This document shows positions 1 through 7,990 of a DNA stretch of 64,000 nucleotides, piece after piece. This DNA comes from CAWCQC01 sp963819905. Its GTDB lineage: Bacteria; Actinomycetota; Thermoleophilia; Gaiellales; Gaiellaceae. The stretch spans positions 124,001 to 188,000 of the forward strand of contig CAWFXP010000012.1 of assembly GCA_963819905.1 (NCBI GenBank). Reading direction: 5' to 3'. Within the stretch, counting starts at the first letter, position 1. Each line of letters opens with the position of its first letter. The position numbers and the translations under genes were made by a program. The notes beneath the pieces were generated by a model. That model was not told where the DNA came from. It searched no databases and was given only the letters and a program-made list of their open reading frames with translations.

Positions 1-761
1 TACTCGACGCCCGTCACGAGGCGGCTCTCCCCGGCGACGAGCCTCATGACCCGCGCGCCGGTCACGACGCGCGCGCCTCGGTCGACGGCCTGAGGCCAGT
101 GCGTCAGGTCGGTGGACGCCTTCGCACCCTCCGGGCAGCCCTGCATGCAGGTGCCCCACCCGGCGCACGGATGCCTGCCGTCGTAGGGCGCCGACAGGAT
201 CGCGCACGGCGCAGGCCACCAGTGCCAGCCGAGGCGGTCGTGCGCCCGCACGACGTCGATGATGCCGTCCCCGAGCGGTAGCGGCGGCAACGGGAGATCC
301 GCCCCTTCCGGGTAGGCGGGATCGCCGGCCAGGCCCGAGACGCCCATCTCGCTCGCGATCCGGTCGTAGTACGGCTCGAGCTCCTCGTAGGTGAGGGGCC
401 AGTCGTCGGCCACGCCGTCGAGCGTGCGCGCCCTGAAGTCCGACGGCGTCATCCGCGGCCAGTCTCCGGCGTAGAGGACCATCGAGCCACCGACGCCGTT
501 GAACATGAGCGGAACCATGTCCGACGCGTCCGCGTCGACCGGATAGTCCGACCGAGCCTGTCGGACGTTCGGATCGGCCGACCAGGACCCCAGGGCCTGC
601 AACTCCCAGTCCGGCTGCGGGCCGGGATAGTCGGCACGATCGGGCCACTCGCCCTGCTCGAGGCAGAGCACGCGCATGCCGGCCTCGGCGAGGCGGCGCC
701 CGACGACGCCCCCGGAGGCGCCCGCTCCGACGATCAGGACGTCGGCGCGCTCCGCGCTCAC
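1..761 (-). CDS. GMC-family FAD oxidoreductase (3' end outside the window)
   Basis: A flavin-dependent alcohol/sugar oxidoreductase of the GMC (glucose-methanol-choline) type; the substrate cannot be told. Translation from the GTG at 761 begins with VSAERADVLIVGAGASGG, a classic N-terminal FAD dinucleotide-binding GxGxxGG motif, followed by the ExG segment LCLEQGEW and an NGVGGSM segment typical of the GMC family. A Cys-rich stretch (PCAGWGTCMQGCPEGAKAST) near residue 205 is common in the membrane-associated gluconate-dehydrogenase-like branch. About 253 codons are present; the family is usually 500-600 residues, so roughly half is missing beyond position 1. The start overlaps the stop of the upstream PuuD-like gene (GTGA at 758-761), which fixes the start and implies translational coupling. 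It ends a minus-strand set with PuuD-, PuuA- and isochorismatase-like genes. Confidence 0.85.
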   Translation of the reverse strand, partial: MSAERADVLIVGAGASGGVVGRRLAEAGMRVLCLEQGEWPDRADYPGPQPDWELQALGSWSADPNVRQARSDYPVDADASDMVPLMFNGVGGSMVLYAGDWPRMTPSDFRARTLDGVADDWPLTYEELEPYYDRIASEMGVSGLAGDPAYPEGADLPLPPLPLGDGIIDVVRAHDRLGWHWWPAPCAILSAPYDGRHPCAGWGTCMQGCPEGAKASTDLTHWPQAVDRGARVVTGARVMRLVAGESRLVTGVE

Positions 762-1441
762 GATCTCCGCTGCGCCTCCCCGACGAGCGCGGCGAACGCG
801 CGGGCGCCGGCTTCGTCCTCGAGAAGCTCGAGGTGCCATTGGACGCCGAGCGCCCACCAGTCCTCGACCTCGATCCCTTCCGTGACCGTACCGGCGGAGG
901 CCGAGGCGCGAAGGCCGGCGCCGAGCCGATCGGCCGTCCAGTCGTGGAACGAGTTGACCTCGAGCTCCACCGTTCCGAGCACTGCGGCCAGGCGCGTACC
1001 CTCGACGACCGAGACACGGTGAGTCGCGCGCACGAGCGGCTCCGTCTGGCGGTGTCCGTCGACGCGGCGAAGCGTGCCGCCGAGCGCGACGTTGAGGAGC
1101 TGAGCGCCGCGACAGACGCCGAGCAACGGTGTCGCCCGGGCCCGCGCCGCGAGGACGAGACGCACCTCGAACTCGTCGCGCACCGGATCGACGGCGTCGC
1201 CCGGCGCCTCCATACCAAAGCGCTCAGGCGCCACGTCGCCTCCCCCGACGAGGACGACGCCGTCGGCGAGCGTCGCGAGATCCTCGACGGCGGGTGTTCC
1301 CGGCCAGGCGGCAAGCGGCTGGCCGCCGGCCGCGGTGATCAGCTCGCCGAAGCGGTCGTACAGGATCGCGGCACGGAGCCGCCCGAGAGGCGTGTCCAGC
1401 TCACGGACGTGCGGCGCGACGATGATGCGAGGCGGTGTCAC
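758..1441 (-). CDS. Class I glutamine amidotransferase-like gamma-glutamyl hydrolase (PuuD-like, peptidase C26)
   Basis: Predicted cytoplasmic hydrolase of gamma-glutamyl amide bonds. In the polyamine (Puu) pathway, PuuD releases GABA from gamma-glutamyl-GABA. The 227 aa length matches the family. The nucleophile elbow GVCRGAQ places the catalytic Cys at residue 110, after an LVGGGDV oxyanion-type loop near 64-70; the QWHLE motif supplies His203 and Glu205. The usual QWHPE has Leu instead of Pro here, a small deviation. It sits directly upstream of the GMC gene (4-nt overlap) and 7 nt downstream of a glutamine-synthetase-like gene that resembles PuuA. That pairing supports gamma-glutamylation followed by deglutamylation of an amine, but the amine is unknown and no PuuB/PuuC homologue is visible; the GMC enzyme may replace the oxidase. 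Function by family is firm; the pathway is inference. Confidence 0.85.
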   Translation of the reverse strand: MTPPRIIVAPHVRELDTPLGRLRAAILYDRFGELITAAGGQPLAAWPGTPAVEDLATLADGVVLVGGGDVAPERFGMEAPGDAVDPVRDEFEVRLVLAARARATPLLGVCRGAQLLNVALGGTLRRVDGHRQTEPLVRATHRVSVVEGTRLAAVLGTVELEVNSFHDWTADRLGAGLRASASAGTVTEGIEVEDWWALGVQWHLELLEDEAGARAFAALVGEAQRRS

Positions 1442-1448
1442 GGCCGGG

Positions 1449-2795
1449 TTACGAGAGCAGCAGGAACTGGTCGCGCTCCCAGTCGGTCACGGTGTCGTGC
1501 CACTCCGGGGTCCCGTAGCTGGGAACCGCGCCCCGCGCCTTCTCGATCTCGTGGCGCTTGAGCGCGAGGAACGCCTTCACGAACTCGGGGTGAAAAGCGT
1601 CCGCGAGGATCTCGTCCTCCTCGAAGCGCTCCAGCGCCTCGTCGAGCGTCGACGGGAGCAGGGCGAGGTCGTCGAGCTGGTACGCGCTCTCCTCGAGCGG
1701 CGGAGGCGGGTCGAGCCGGCGCTCGATGCCGTCGAGAATCGCGGCGATCATCCCCGCGAACGCGAGGTACGGGTTGCAGGCGCCGCAGCCGAGTCGGTTC
1801 TCGACATGGGTGTGCTCGCCGCGCAGCGCCTTGACGCGGATCGCGACCGAGCGATTTTCGTAGCCCCAGGTGATGCTCGCCGGCGCATAGGTGCCCTTGC
1901 GGTATCGCTTCACGCAGTTGACCGTCGGGCCGAGCAGCGCGTTCAGCCCGGGCGCGTGCGCGAGCAGGCCGCCGATCGCCCACAGGAACTCCTGCGAGAC
2001 GCCGTCGCCGTCCGGGTTCCAGAAGACGTTACGTCCCTCCCGGAAGAGGCTCAGGTGGAGATGGCTGCTCGATCCCGAGATCCCGGTGAACGGCTTGCTC
2101 ATGAACGTGGCGATCAGACCATGCTGGGCCGCGATCTCCTTCGCGTAGGTCTTGTAGGTGAAGTTGTCGTCGCCGGCGGCGAGCCCTTCGACGGGGTCGA
2201 ACGTGAGCTCGTACTGCGTCGGGCCCCACTCCTGGTTCAGCGTCCGCGGCGACAGGCCGAGACTCCGCAGGTCGCGCACGAGCTGCGGGAGCACGGGCAC
2301 ACGCTGATTCGTCACGGTGGTCGTGATGTCGGTGCCGCCGAAGGGCGGTTCTCGCGTCGCCGCGTCGAGGAGGTAGAGCTCGTACTCCGCCTGTGCGAGC
2401 ACGCCGAGCCCGAGCGACCCTGCGCGCTCGAGCTGGCGCCGCAGCACCCGCCTCGGGCCCGCCTCGACCGGCCGTCCGTCCGCGTACTCGGTGTCGCAGA
2501 TGACCCGTGCCTGCGCCTCGACGTGCGGCAGGAGGGCGAAGGTGGACAGGTCCGGTCGCAGCACGAGGTCGGCGAAGGTGAGGTCCTCGCCGAAGCCGGT
2601 GCCGGTCGCGACCCAGCACTCGTGGTCCCAGCAGTAGATGTCGCTGACGAGTGACAGGCCGGTCTCGGCGAACGAGCGGACGTGATCGGAGGTGACCGTC
2701 TTCCCCCGGGAGACGCCGTTCAGGTCGGGTGTCTCGAAGCGGACGAGCTCGACGCCCCGCTCGTCGAGCTGGCGCTCGATCTCGTCGAGCGTCAT
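1449..2795 (-). CDS. Glutamine synthetase family protein (PuuA/gamma-glutamylamide synthetase-like)
   Basis: ATP-dependent ligase of the glutamine synthetase fold, 448 aa, the usual length of type I/PuuA-like enzymes. The N-terminal beta-grasp segment (VRFETPDLNGVSRGKTV, ~16-32) is followed by the catalytic domain: EYELYLLDA (metal-binding Glu), the SSSHLHLSLF loop, the KRYRKGTYAP segment and ENRSVAIRV, which holds the catalytic-type Arg. The divergence from true GlnA (no adenylylation-site loop recognisable) and the adjoining PuuD-like gene favour a gamma-glutamylamine or gamma-glutamylamide synthetase rather than assimilatory GlnA. The ATG at 2795 overlaps the TGA of the upstream hydrolase gene (ATGA), so this start is preferred to the much longer in-frame extension upstream. 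Substrate unknown. Confidence 0.86.
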   Translation of the reverse strand: MTLDEIERQLDERGVELVRFETPDLNGVSRGKTVTSDHVRSFAETGLSLVSDIYCWDHECWVATGTGFGEDLTFADLVLRPDLSTFALLPHVEAQARVICDTEYADGRPVEAGPRRVLRRQLERAGSLGLGVLAQAEYELYLLDAATREPPFGGTDITTTVTNQRVPVLPQLVRDLRSLGLSPRTLNQEWGPTQYELTFDPVEGLAAGDDNFTYKTYAKEIAAQHGLIATFMSKPFTGISGSSSHLHLSLFREGRNVFWNPDGDGVSQEFLWAIGGLLAHAPGLNALLGPTVNCVKRYRKGTYAPASITWGYENRSVAIRVKALRGEHTHVENRLGCGACNPYLAFAGMIAAILDGIERRLDPPPPLEESAYQLDDLALLPSTLDEALERFEEDEILADAFHPEFVKAFLALKRHEIEKARGAVPSYGTPEWHDTVTDWERDQFLLLS

Positions 2796-3442
2796 AGAGA
2801 GGAGATCACCGTGTCGGTATCCGCTACCCAGCCGAACTTCATGGCGAAGTTCTCGAGCGTCGCTGCGTGCAGGTGCGGCGCGAACGACGAGACGGCGTCC
2901 GAGACGACCGTCGTGCGGTAGCCGTGATGGAAGGCCTCGCGAGCGGTCTCCTCCACGCAGATCTGCGTGACCGTGCCGATGATGACGAGCGAGCGCACGC
3001 CCAGCTCCGCCAGCCGGATGTCGAGATCGGTGCGGTGGAACGCGCCGTAGCCGTACTTGTCGACCACGACGTCTCCGGGCTCGGGCGCCAGCTCGTCCAC
3101 GACCGCCGCGCCGTCGAGGAGCCCGTCGGCGTCCGTGTAGGAGCGCCGGTGCTCGGGCCAGCAGGCTCGGGTTCCCGGATGGCACTGCGGCGACCACAGC
3201 CAGAGCAGGTTGTCGTCCTCGTACGAGAGGAACCGCGAGTAGACGACCGGCCGGCCGCACTCGCGAAAGGCGTCGACGAGGCGGCGCTGGGCGGGGATGG
3301 TCGCCCGGGCTTCGGCGACCTCGAGCGGTGCACCGCTCCGCACGAAGTCGTTCTGCATGTCGACGACGAGCAGCGCCGGGTCGGCCACCCGCTCGCGCGG
3401 GTGGAGCTCCGCGGCGACGATCGGTGCGGAGGTCCTGCTCAT
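2792..3442 (-). CDS. Isochorismatase-family cysteine hydrolase
   Basis: Small cytoplasmic alpha/beta hydrolase, 216 aa from the ATG at 3442. The catalytic triad of the family is visible: Asp28 in VVDMQNDF, Lys129 in VVVDKYGYGAF and Cys162 in TQICVEET, preceded by the non-proline cis-peptide region IIGTVTQ. Members hydrolyse amides such as nicotinamide, N-carbamoyl compounds, ureidoacrylate or biuret, so an amide hydrolase role is more likely than isochorismatase itself. An ATG 13 codons upstream is possible, but it moves the start into the short intergenic region shared with the divergent epimerase gene (3496). It is the first gene of the minus-strand set with the PuuA/PuuD-like genes, overlapping the next by 4 nt. 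Substrate unknown. Confidence 0.85.
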   Translation of the reverse strand: MSRTSAPIVAAELHPRERVADPALLVVDMQNDFVRSGAPLEVAEARATIPAQRRLVDAFRECGRPVVYSRFLSYEDDNLLWLWSPQCHPGTRACWPEHRRSYTDADGLLDGAAVVDELAPEPGDVVVDKYGYGAFHRTDLDIRLAELGVRSLVIIGTVTQICVEETAREAFHHGYRTTVVSDAVSSFAPHLHAATLENFAMKFGWVADTDTVISSL

Positions 3443-3495
3443 GATGCGGGCAGGATACGCTGCGGCCGGGAAGCTGCCCACGCGGACAGGAGACG

Positions 3496-4530
3496 ATGAT
3501 GATCGCGACGCACGAGCCCGAGTCGATTGCGGACGTCGAGGAGCTCGAGGAGCGGCTCTCCCGCCCGGACGACGACGTCGTCGCCGATCTCGCGGCGCTC
3601 GACGGCGACATCCTCGTGCTCGGGGCCGGCGGGAAGATGGGCCCGACGCTGGCGCGGATGGCCAAGCGCGCGGCGCCGGACAAGACGGTGACGGCCGTCG
3701 CCCGCTTCAGCGCTCACGGCCTCGAGGAGGGGCTCAGAGCCCACGGCGTTGAGACGGTGCGCGCCGACCTGCTCGAGCGCGCCGAGATCGACCGGCTGCC
3801 CCGCGCTGCGAACGTCGTCTTCATGGCGGGCCAGAAGTTCGGAACCTCGGGCGCTCCGTCGCAGACGTGGGCGATGAACACGCTGCTCCCGGCGTACGTG
3901 GCCGAGGCGATGGCCGGGAGCCGGATCGTGGCGTTCTCCACCGGCTGCGTCTACGAGTTCGTACCTGTCGACTCGGGAGGCGCGACCGAGGAGACGCCCC
4001 TCACGCCGCCGGGCGAGTACGCGGCGAGCTGCGTCGGCCGGGAGCGCATCCTCCGGTGGCACTCGGAGCAGCACGGAACCCCCGGCCGGCTGTTCCGGCT
4101 CAACTACGCGATCGACCTGCGCTACGGCGTCCTGCACGACGTCGCCCGGCGGGTCCGTGACGGGGAGCCGATCGACGTGACGACCGGGCACGTGAACGTC
4201 ATCTGGCAGGGCGACGCGAACGCGATGGCACTCCGCTGTCTCAGCCACTGCACGACGCCGACCGAGCCGCTGAACGTGACCGGCCCGGAGACGATCTCGG
4301 TCCGCTGGCTCGCGGGAGCATTCGGCGAGCGGCTCGGCCGAGACCCGGTCATCGTCGGCGAGGAGGCGCCGACGGGGTGGCTCAGCAACCCGGGCCGGGC
4401 GATCCGCCTGTTCGGGTACCCGAAGGTCTCGCTCCTGACGATGGTCGACTGGGTGGCCGACTGGGTCGCCCGCGACATGCCGAGCCTCGGCAAGCCGACA
4501 AGCTACGAGGACCGCGATGGCGCGTACTGA
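3496..4530 (+). CDS. NAD(P)-dependent epimerase/dehydratase (extended SDR)
   Basis: Extended short-chain dehydrogenase of 344 aa. The Rossmann motif DILVLGAGGKMGPTLARM (~38-55) has the GxGGxxG pattern; FSTGCVYEF near 149 and a later YAASCVGRER supply the S/Y...K-type region, although the usual YxxxK is altered to YxxxC, so catalytic competence as a classical SDR is uncertain. An ADLLERAEIDRL segment resembles the adenine-binding acidic loop. A Shine-Dalgarno-like GACAGGAG stands 4-11 nt before ATG ATG; either Met may start. It is divergent from the isochorismatase-like gene (54 nt gap) and overlaps the next GNAT gene by 14 nt, so the three plus-strand genes to 6415 form an operon. Probable sugar or acid derivative metabolism; substrate not identifiable. 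Confidence 0.8.
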   Translation: MMIATHEPESIADVEELEERLSRPDDDVVADLAALDGDILVLGAGGKMGPTLARMAKRAAPDKTVTAVARFSAHGLEEGLRAHGVETVRADLLERAEIDRLPRAANVVFMAGQKFGTSGAPSQTWAMNTLLPAYVAEAMAGSRIVAFSTGCVYEFVPVDSGGATEETPLTPPGEYAASCVGRERILRWHSEQHGTPGRLFRLNYAIDLRYGVLHDVARRVRDGEPIDVTTGHVNVIWQGDANAMALRCLSHCTTPTEPLNVTGPETISVRWLAGAFGERLGRDPVIVGEEAPTGWLSNPGRAIRLFGYPKVSLLTMVDWVADWVARDMPSLGKPTSYEDRDGAY

Positions 4531-5359
4531 GACGGAGGCGGCGGCCGAGATCCGGGAGCTGTCCGCCGCCGATCTCCCCGACTGTCTCGCCCTCTCCGCC
4601 GAGGCGGGCTGGAACCAGACCGCCGAGGACTGGGCGATGATGATCCGCCTCGGTCGCGCGTTCGGCGTCCCGGGCACCGGCGGACGTCTGGTCGCAACCG
4701 CCCTCGCGCTGCCGTATCCGCCCGGCTTCGGGTGGGTGAGCATGGTGCTCGTGCACGGCCCGTGCCGGCGGCGCGGACTGGGCACGCTCCTCCTGGATCG
4801 CGCTGCGCGCGAGCTCCAGGCCCGCGGGCTCGTGCCGTTCCTCGACGCGACACCCGCGGGGCGGCCGGCCTACGAGCGCATGGGCTTCCGGCCGCTCGAG
4901 CGCCTGACGCGCTGGCAGGGCCGCGGCGGGGGCGTGAACGTCGATCGTCCGCCGGCGATCCCCGACGCAGCGGCCCTGGCCGAGCTCGATCGGGTCGCGT
5001 TCGGCGCCGACCGCACGGCGGTTCTCGCCGACCTGCTCGACCGCCCCGGCGCCCTCGCGATCGTCGATCCCGGCGGCCGCGGCTTCTGTCTGACACGGCG
5101 CGGGCGAACGGCCACCTCCGTCGGCCCGCTCGTCGCGCGGGAGACGCCCACTGCCCTGAGGCTGCTGGAGGAGATGCTGGCGGTCGTCGCCGGGCCGGTG
5201 CTGATCGATGCTCCCGAGCACCAGCGCGCAATCGCCGACCTCCTTGCCCGCAGGGGCTTCACGGCGCAGCGCACGCTGACCCGGATGGCGCTCGGGCGCG
5301 AGACGGGCGTCGGCGAGCCCCTGCTGAGGCGTGCGATCGCCGGGCCCGAGCTCGGGTAG
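4517..5359 (+). CDS. GNAT-family N-acetyltransferase (tandem GNAT domains)
   Basis: Acetyl-CoA-dependent acyltransferase, 280 aa. The N-terminal GNAT domain (~12-140) has the acetyl-CoA pyrophosphate-binding motif GPCRRRGLGTLLLDRA (R/QxxGxG/A type) and the C-terminal signature FLDATPAGRPAYERMGFRPL. The second half (~150-270) looks like a degenerate second GNAT domain ending in a matching substrate-side ARRGFTAQRTLTRMALG segment, an arrangement seen in duplicated GNAT proteins. The ATG at 4517 lies inside the 3' end of the epimerase gene (14 nt overlap), implying coupling. The DapA-family gene starts 3 nt after its stop. Acetylation target unknown. Confidence 0.82.
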   Translation: MARTETEAAAEIRELSAADLPDCLALSAEAGWNQTAEDWAMMIRLGRAFGVPGTGGRLVATALALPYPPGFGWVSMVLVHGPCRRRGLGTLLLDRAARELQARGLVPFLDATPAGRPAYERMGFRPLERLTRWQGRGGGVNVDRPPAIPDAAALAELDRVAFGADRTAVLADLLDRPGALAIVDPGGRGFCLTRRGRTATSVGPLVARETPTALRLLEEMLAVVAGPVLIDAPEHQRAIADLLARRGFTAQRTLTRMALGRETGVGEPLLRRAIAGPELG

Positions 5360-5362
5360 ACG

Positions 5363-6415
5363 ATGCACTGGCGCGAGATCCCTCGGGACGCGCTCGCAGC
5401 GTTCCGCGCGGGCTGCGTCATCCCCGCCCATCCGCTCGCACTCGACGCCGACCGGCGGCTCGACGAGCGCCGCCAGCGCGCGCTCACCCGCTACTACGTC
5501 GACGCCGGGTCGGGCGGGCTCGCGGTCGGCGTGCACACGACGCAGTTCGCGATCCGCGACGCCGGGCTCTACCGGCCCGTGCTCGAGCTCGCCGCGACGA
5601 GCGCAGCCGAGTGGACGGATCGACCGCTCGTCCTGATCGCCGGAGCGGTCGGGTCGACCGAGCAAGCGGTCTCGGAGGCGCGGACGGCGCGCTCGCTCGG
5701 CTACCAAGCCGTGCTCCTCAGCCTCGCCGCGCTGAAGGGCGAGCGCGAGGACAGGATGATCGCCCACTGCCGCGCCGTGGCGGACGAGCTCCCCGTCGTC
5801 GGCTTCTACCTCCAGCCCGCGGTCGGCGGCGTGCCGCTCGGGCGCAGCTTCTGGCGGCGCCTCGCGGAGATCGAGAACGTGATTGGCGTCAAGGTGGCGC
5901 CCTTCGACCGCTACGCGACCCTCGACGTGATCCACGGGATCGCCGAGGCCGGCGCCGCAGAGCGCGTCTCTCTCTACACGGGGAACGACGACCACATCGT
6001 GCTCGACCTCACCGTGCCCTTCCGAACCGAGTCGGGCGAGCTGCGCTTCGCCGGCGGCCTGCTCGGCCACTGGTCGGTCTGGACACGGACCGCGGTCGAG
6101 ATTCTCGAGCGCTGCCGCGCGGCACGGGGCGCGCCGGCCGTCCCGTCCGACCTGCTGGCGCTCGACAGCGCGGTCACCGACACGAACGCCGCCTTCTTCG
6201 ACGTCGCGAACGGCTTCCGCGGCGTGATCGCCGGCTGCCACGAGGTGCTCCGCCGCCAGGGTCTCCTCGAGGGTCGCTGGTGCCTCGACCCGGCGGAAGA
6301 CCTGAGCCCCGGCCAGGCCGAGGCGATCGACCGCGTGTACCGGCTGTACCCCGAGCTCTCCGACGACGACTTCGTGCGCGCGAACCTCGAGCGCTGGCTC
6401 GACGGCTCGCCTTAG
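5363..6415 (+). CDS. Dihydrodipicolinate synthase/N-acetylneuraminate lyase family aldolase
   Basis: TIM-barrel class I aldolase of 350 aa, longer than DapA (~290) because of an additional C-terminal part. Schiff-base lysine is predicted at Lys177 in NVIGVKVAPFDRY, and the partner Tyr at 149 in VVGFYLQPA. The phosphate/carboxylate-binding loop GSTEQAV is near 98. The early segment VIPAHPLALDADRRLDERRQ resembles the family's substrate-facing start. The reaction is probably a retro-aldol cleavage or a decarboxylating/dehydrating step on a 2-keto acid; true lysine biosynthesis is unlikely given the context (epimerase, GNAT, aminotransferase). Last gene of the plus-strand operon; it converges on the aminotransferase across a gap holding a palindromic repeat (6470-6496). 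Confidence 0.85.
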   Translation: MHWREIPRDALAAFRAGCVIPAHPLALDADRRLDERRQRALTRYYVDAGSGGLAVGVHTTQFAIRDAGLYRPVLELAATSAAEWTDRPLVLIAGAVGSTEQAVSEARTARSLGYQAVLLSLAALKGEREDRMIAHCRAVADELPVVGFYLQPAVGGVPLGRSFWRRLAEIENVIGVKVAPFDRYATLDVIHGIAEAGAAERVSLYTGNDDHIVLDLTVPFRTESGELRFAGGLLGHWSVWTRTAVEILERCRAARGAPAVPSDLLALDSAVTDTNAAFFDVANGFRGVIAGCHEVLRRQGLLEGRWCLDPAEDLSPGQAEAIDRVYRLYPELSDDDFVRANLERWLDGSP

Positions 6416-6469
6416 AAGTCGAAGCGCGGCGCGGAGCTCGTGAGCGTCGCCGAACGTCTCGACGTCGGC

Positions 6470-6496
6470 GGGGCCGGACAGGTCCGGCCCCTACAC
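6470..6496. repeat. Dispersed palindromic repeat, copy 1 (possible bidirectional terminator)
   Basis: A 22-bp perfect hairpin: GGGGCCGGAC, two spacer bases (AG), then GTCCGGCCCC (6470-6491), followed by CTACAC. The core and the CTACAC flank recur identically at 44182-44207, and an inverted copy lies at 44223-44242. Here it lies midway between two convergent genes (stops at 6415 and 6550), a suitable place for a bidirectional terminator, but no U-tract follows. Conservation of flank beyond the stem favours a dispersed intergenic repeat family. Confidence 0.75.
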
Positions 6497-6549
6497 TCGG
6501 ATGCGATCTCCGGCAGGTCCCCTTCAGGGCTCCGCGGACCGCATCGACG

Positions 6550-7905
6550 CTATTCCGTCACGTACTCGTCGGCGATCGCGAGCACCTCGTCGAGGGCGGC
6601 CAGGCCCTCGTCGAGCTCCTCGCGCGTGATCGTGAGCGGCGGCGCGATCATGATCACGTTCCAGTGCACGAAGAGATAGAGGCCGCGCTCCATGGCGGCC
6701 TTCGTGAGCCGCACGACCGGCGCCGCGGCGTCCCCCGAAGCGTTGAACGGGACGAGCATCTCGCGCGTGCCGCGGTCCTTGACGAGCTCGAGGCCCCAGA
6801 ACAGCCCCAGGCCGCGCACGTCGCCGATCGACGGATGGCGCTCGGCGAGCTTCGGCAGCCGGGCGGCGAGCACGTCGCCCATCGCGGCCGAGTTCTCGAC
6901 GATCCCCTCCTCGCGGAAGGCCTCGATCGACGCGACCCCGCTCGCGCACGCGAGCGGATGGCCCGAGTACGTGAGCCCGCCGGCGAAGAACTTGTCTGCG
7001 GCCCACTCCGAGATCGGCTCGTTGATGACCATCGCCCCGAGCGGGACGTAGCCCGAGTTGATCCCCTTGGCGACGGTGAGGATGTCGGGGACAACGTCCC
7101 AGTTGTCGCAGGCGAACCAGCGCCCCGTGCGCCCGAAGCCGGCCATCACCTCGTCGAAGATCAGCACGATCCCGTGGCGGTCGCAGACCTCCCGGATCGA
7201 CTGCAGGTACCCGTCCGGCGGGACGATGACCCCGTTCGTGCCGGTGACGGTCTCCATGATCACCGCGGCGACCGTCTGCGGCCCTTCATACTCGAGAATC
7301 TCCTCGAGGTGCGGAGCGCCCGAGCAGACCGGGCAGGGATCGGGATGCCCGGCCGGGCAGCGGTACGTGTACGGATCAAACATGCGGACGACGCCGGGCA
7401 GGCCGGGCTCGGCGGCCCAGCGCCGCGGATCGCCCGTCAGCGTGATCGCGCCCGCGGTGGCCCCGTGGTAGGAGCGGTAGCGGGCGATCACCTTGTGGCG
7501 GCCCGTGTACCAGCGCGCGAGCTTCAGCGCGTTCTCGTTCGCCTCGGCGCCGCCGTTCGTGAAGAACGTCCGGCAGAGGTTCCCCGGCGTCACCTCGGCG
7601 ATGAGCCGGGCGAGCTCCGAGCGCTTGTCGTTCGCCATCGGCGGGCCGATCGTGCAGAGCCGGTCGGCCTGGTCCTTGATCGCCTGGACGAGCTTCGGGT
7701 GCTGGTGGCCGATCGACACGTTGACGAGCTGCGACGCGAAGTCGAGGTAGCGCTTGCCCTCGTAGTCCCAGAAGTAGCGGCCCTCGGCCCCCGCGACGGG
7801 AAGCGGACTGATCTTCGACTGAATCGACCAGGAGTGGAGGACGTAGTTGCGATCGTCCTCACTGACTCGCTCCGCCGCCCTCGGGTCGACCTCCACGACG
7901 GCCAT
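6550..7905 (-). CDS. Class III PLP-dependent aminotransferase
   Basis: Fold-type I omega-aminotransferase, 451 aa, the normal family length. The PLP Schiff-base lysine is Lys280 in DILTVAKGINSGYVPLG, the pyridine-N Asp is Asp251 in VLIFDEVMAGFGRTGRW, and the phosphate loop is FFTNGGAEANENALK (~114-128). A three-Cys cluster (Cys183, Cys191, Cys194 in YRCPAGHPDPCPVCSG) sits in an insertion typical of a subset of this family and could bind a metal. Likely donors are omega-amino acids such as beta-alanine, GABA or taurine, with pyruvate as acceptor; a GABA-type substrate would fit the PuuA/PuuD-like genes upstream, but this is inference. Stand-alone minus-strand gene, convergent with the DapA-family gene and divergent from the 7991 membrane gene. 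Confidence 0.88.
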   Translation of the reverse strand: MAVVEVDPRAAERVSEDDRNYVLHSWSIQSKISPLPVAGAEGRYFWDYEGKRYLDFASQLVNVSIGHQHPKLVQAIKDQADRLCTIGPPMANDKRSELARLIAEVTPGNLCRTFFTNGGAEANENALKLARWYTGRHKVIARYRSYHGATAGAITLTGDPRRWAAEPGLPGVVRMFDPYTYRCPAGHPDPCPVCSGAPHLEEILEYEGPQTVAAVIMETVTGTNGVIVPPDGYLQSIREVCDRHGIVLIFDEVMAGFGRTGRWFACDNWDVVPDILTVAKGINSGYVPLGAMVINEPISEWAADKFFAGGLTYSGHPLACASGVASIEAFREEGIVENSAAMGDVLAARLPKLAERHPSIGDVRGLGLFWGLELVKDRGTREMLVPFNASGDAAAPVVRLTKAAMERGLYLFVHWNVIMIAPPLTITREELDEGLAALDEVLAIADEYVTE

Positions 7906-7990
7906 CGCGCCACCTTCCTTTCGGCTCGCCTCTCCCCGCCTAGCCTACCCGAGTGCGGCCGGGGGGCCCGCGAACGGGCATCATCCAGGA

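Noticed and set aside
4382..6241. A 619-aa minus-strand frame across the GNAT and DapA-like genes
   Set aside because: No motifs and contradicted by well-supported overlapping plus-strand genes.
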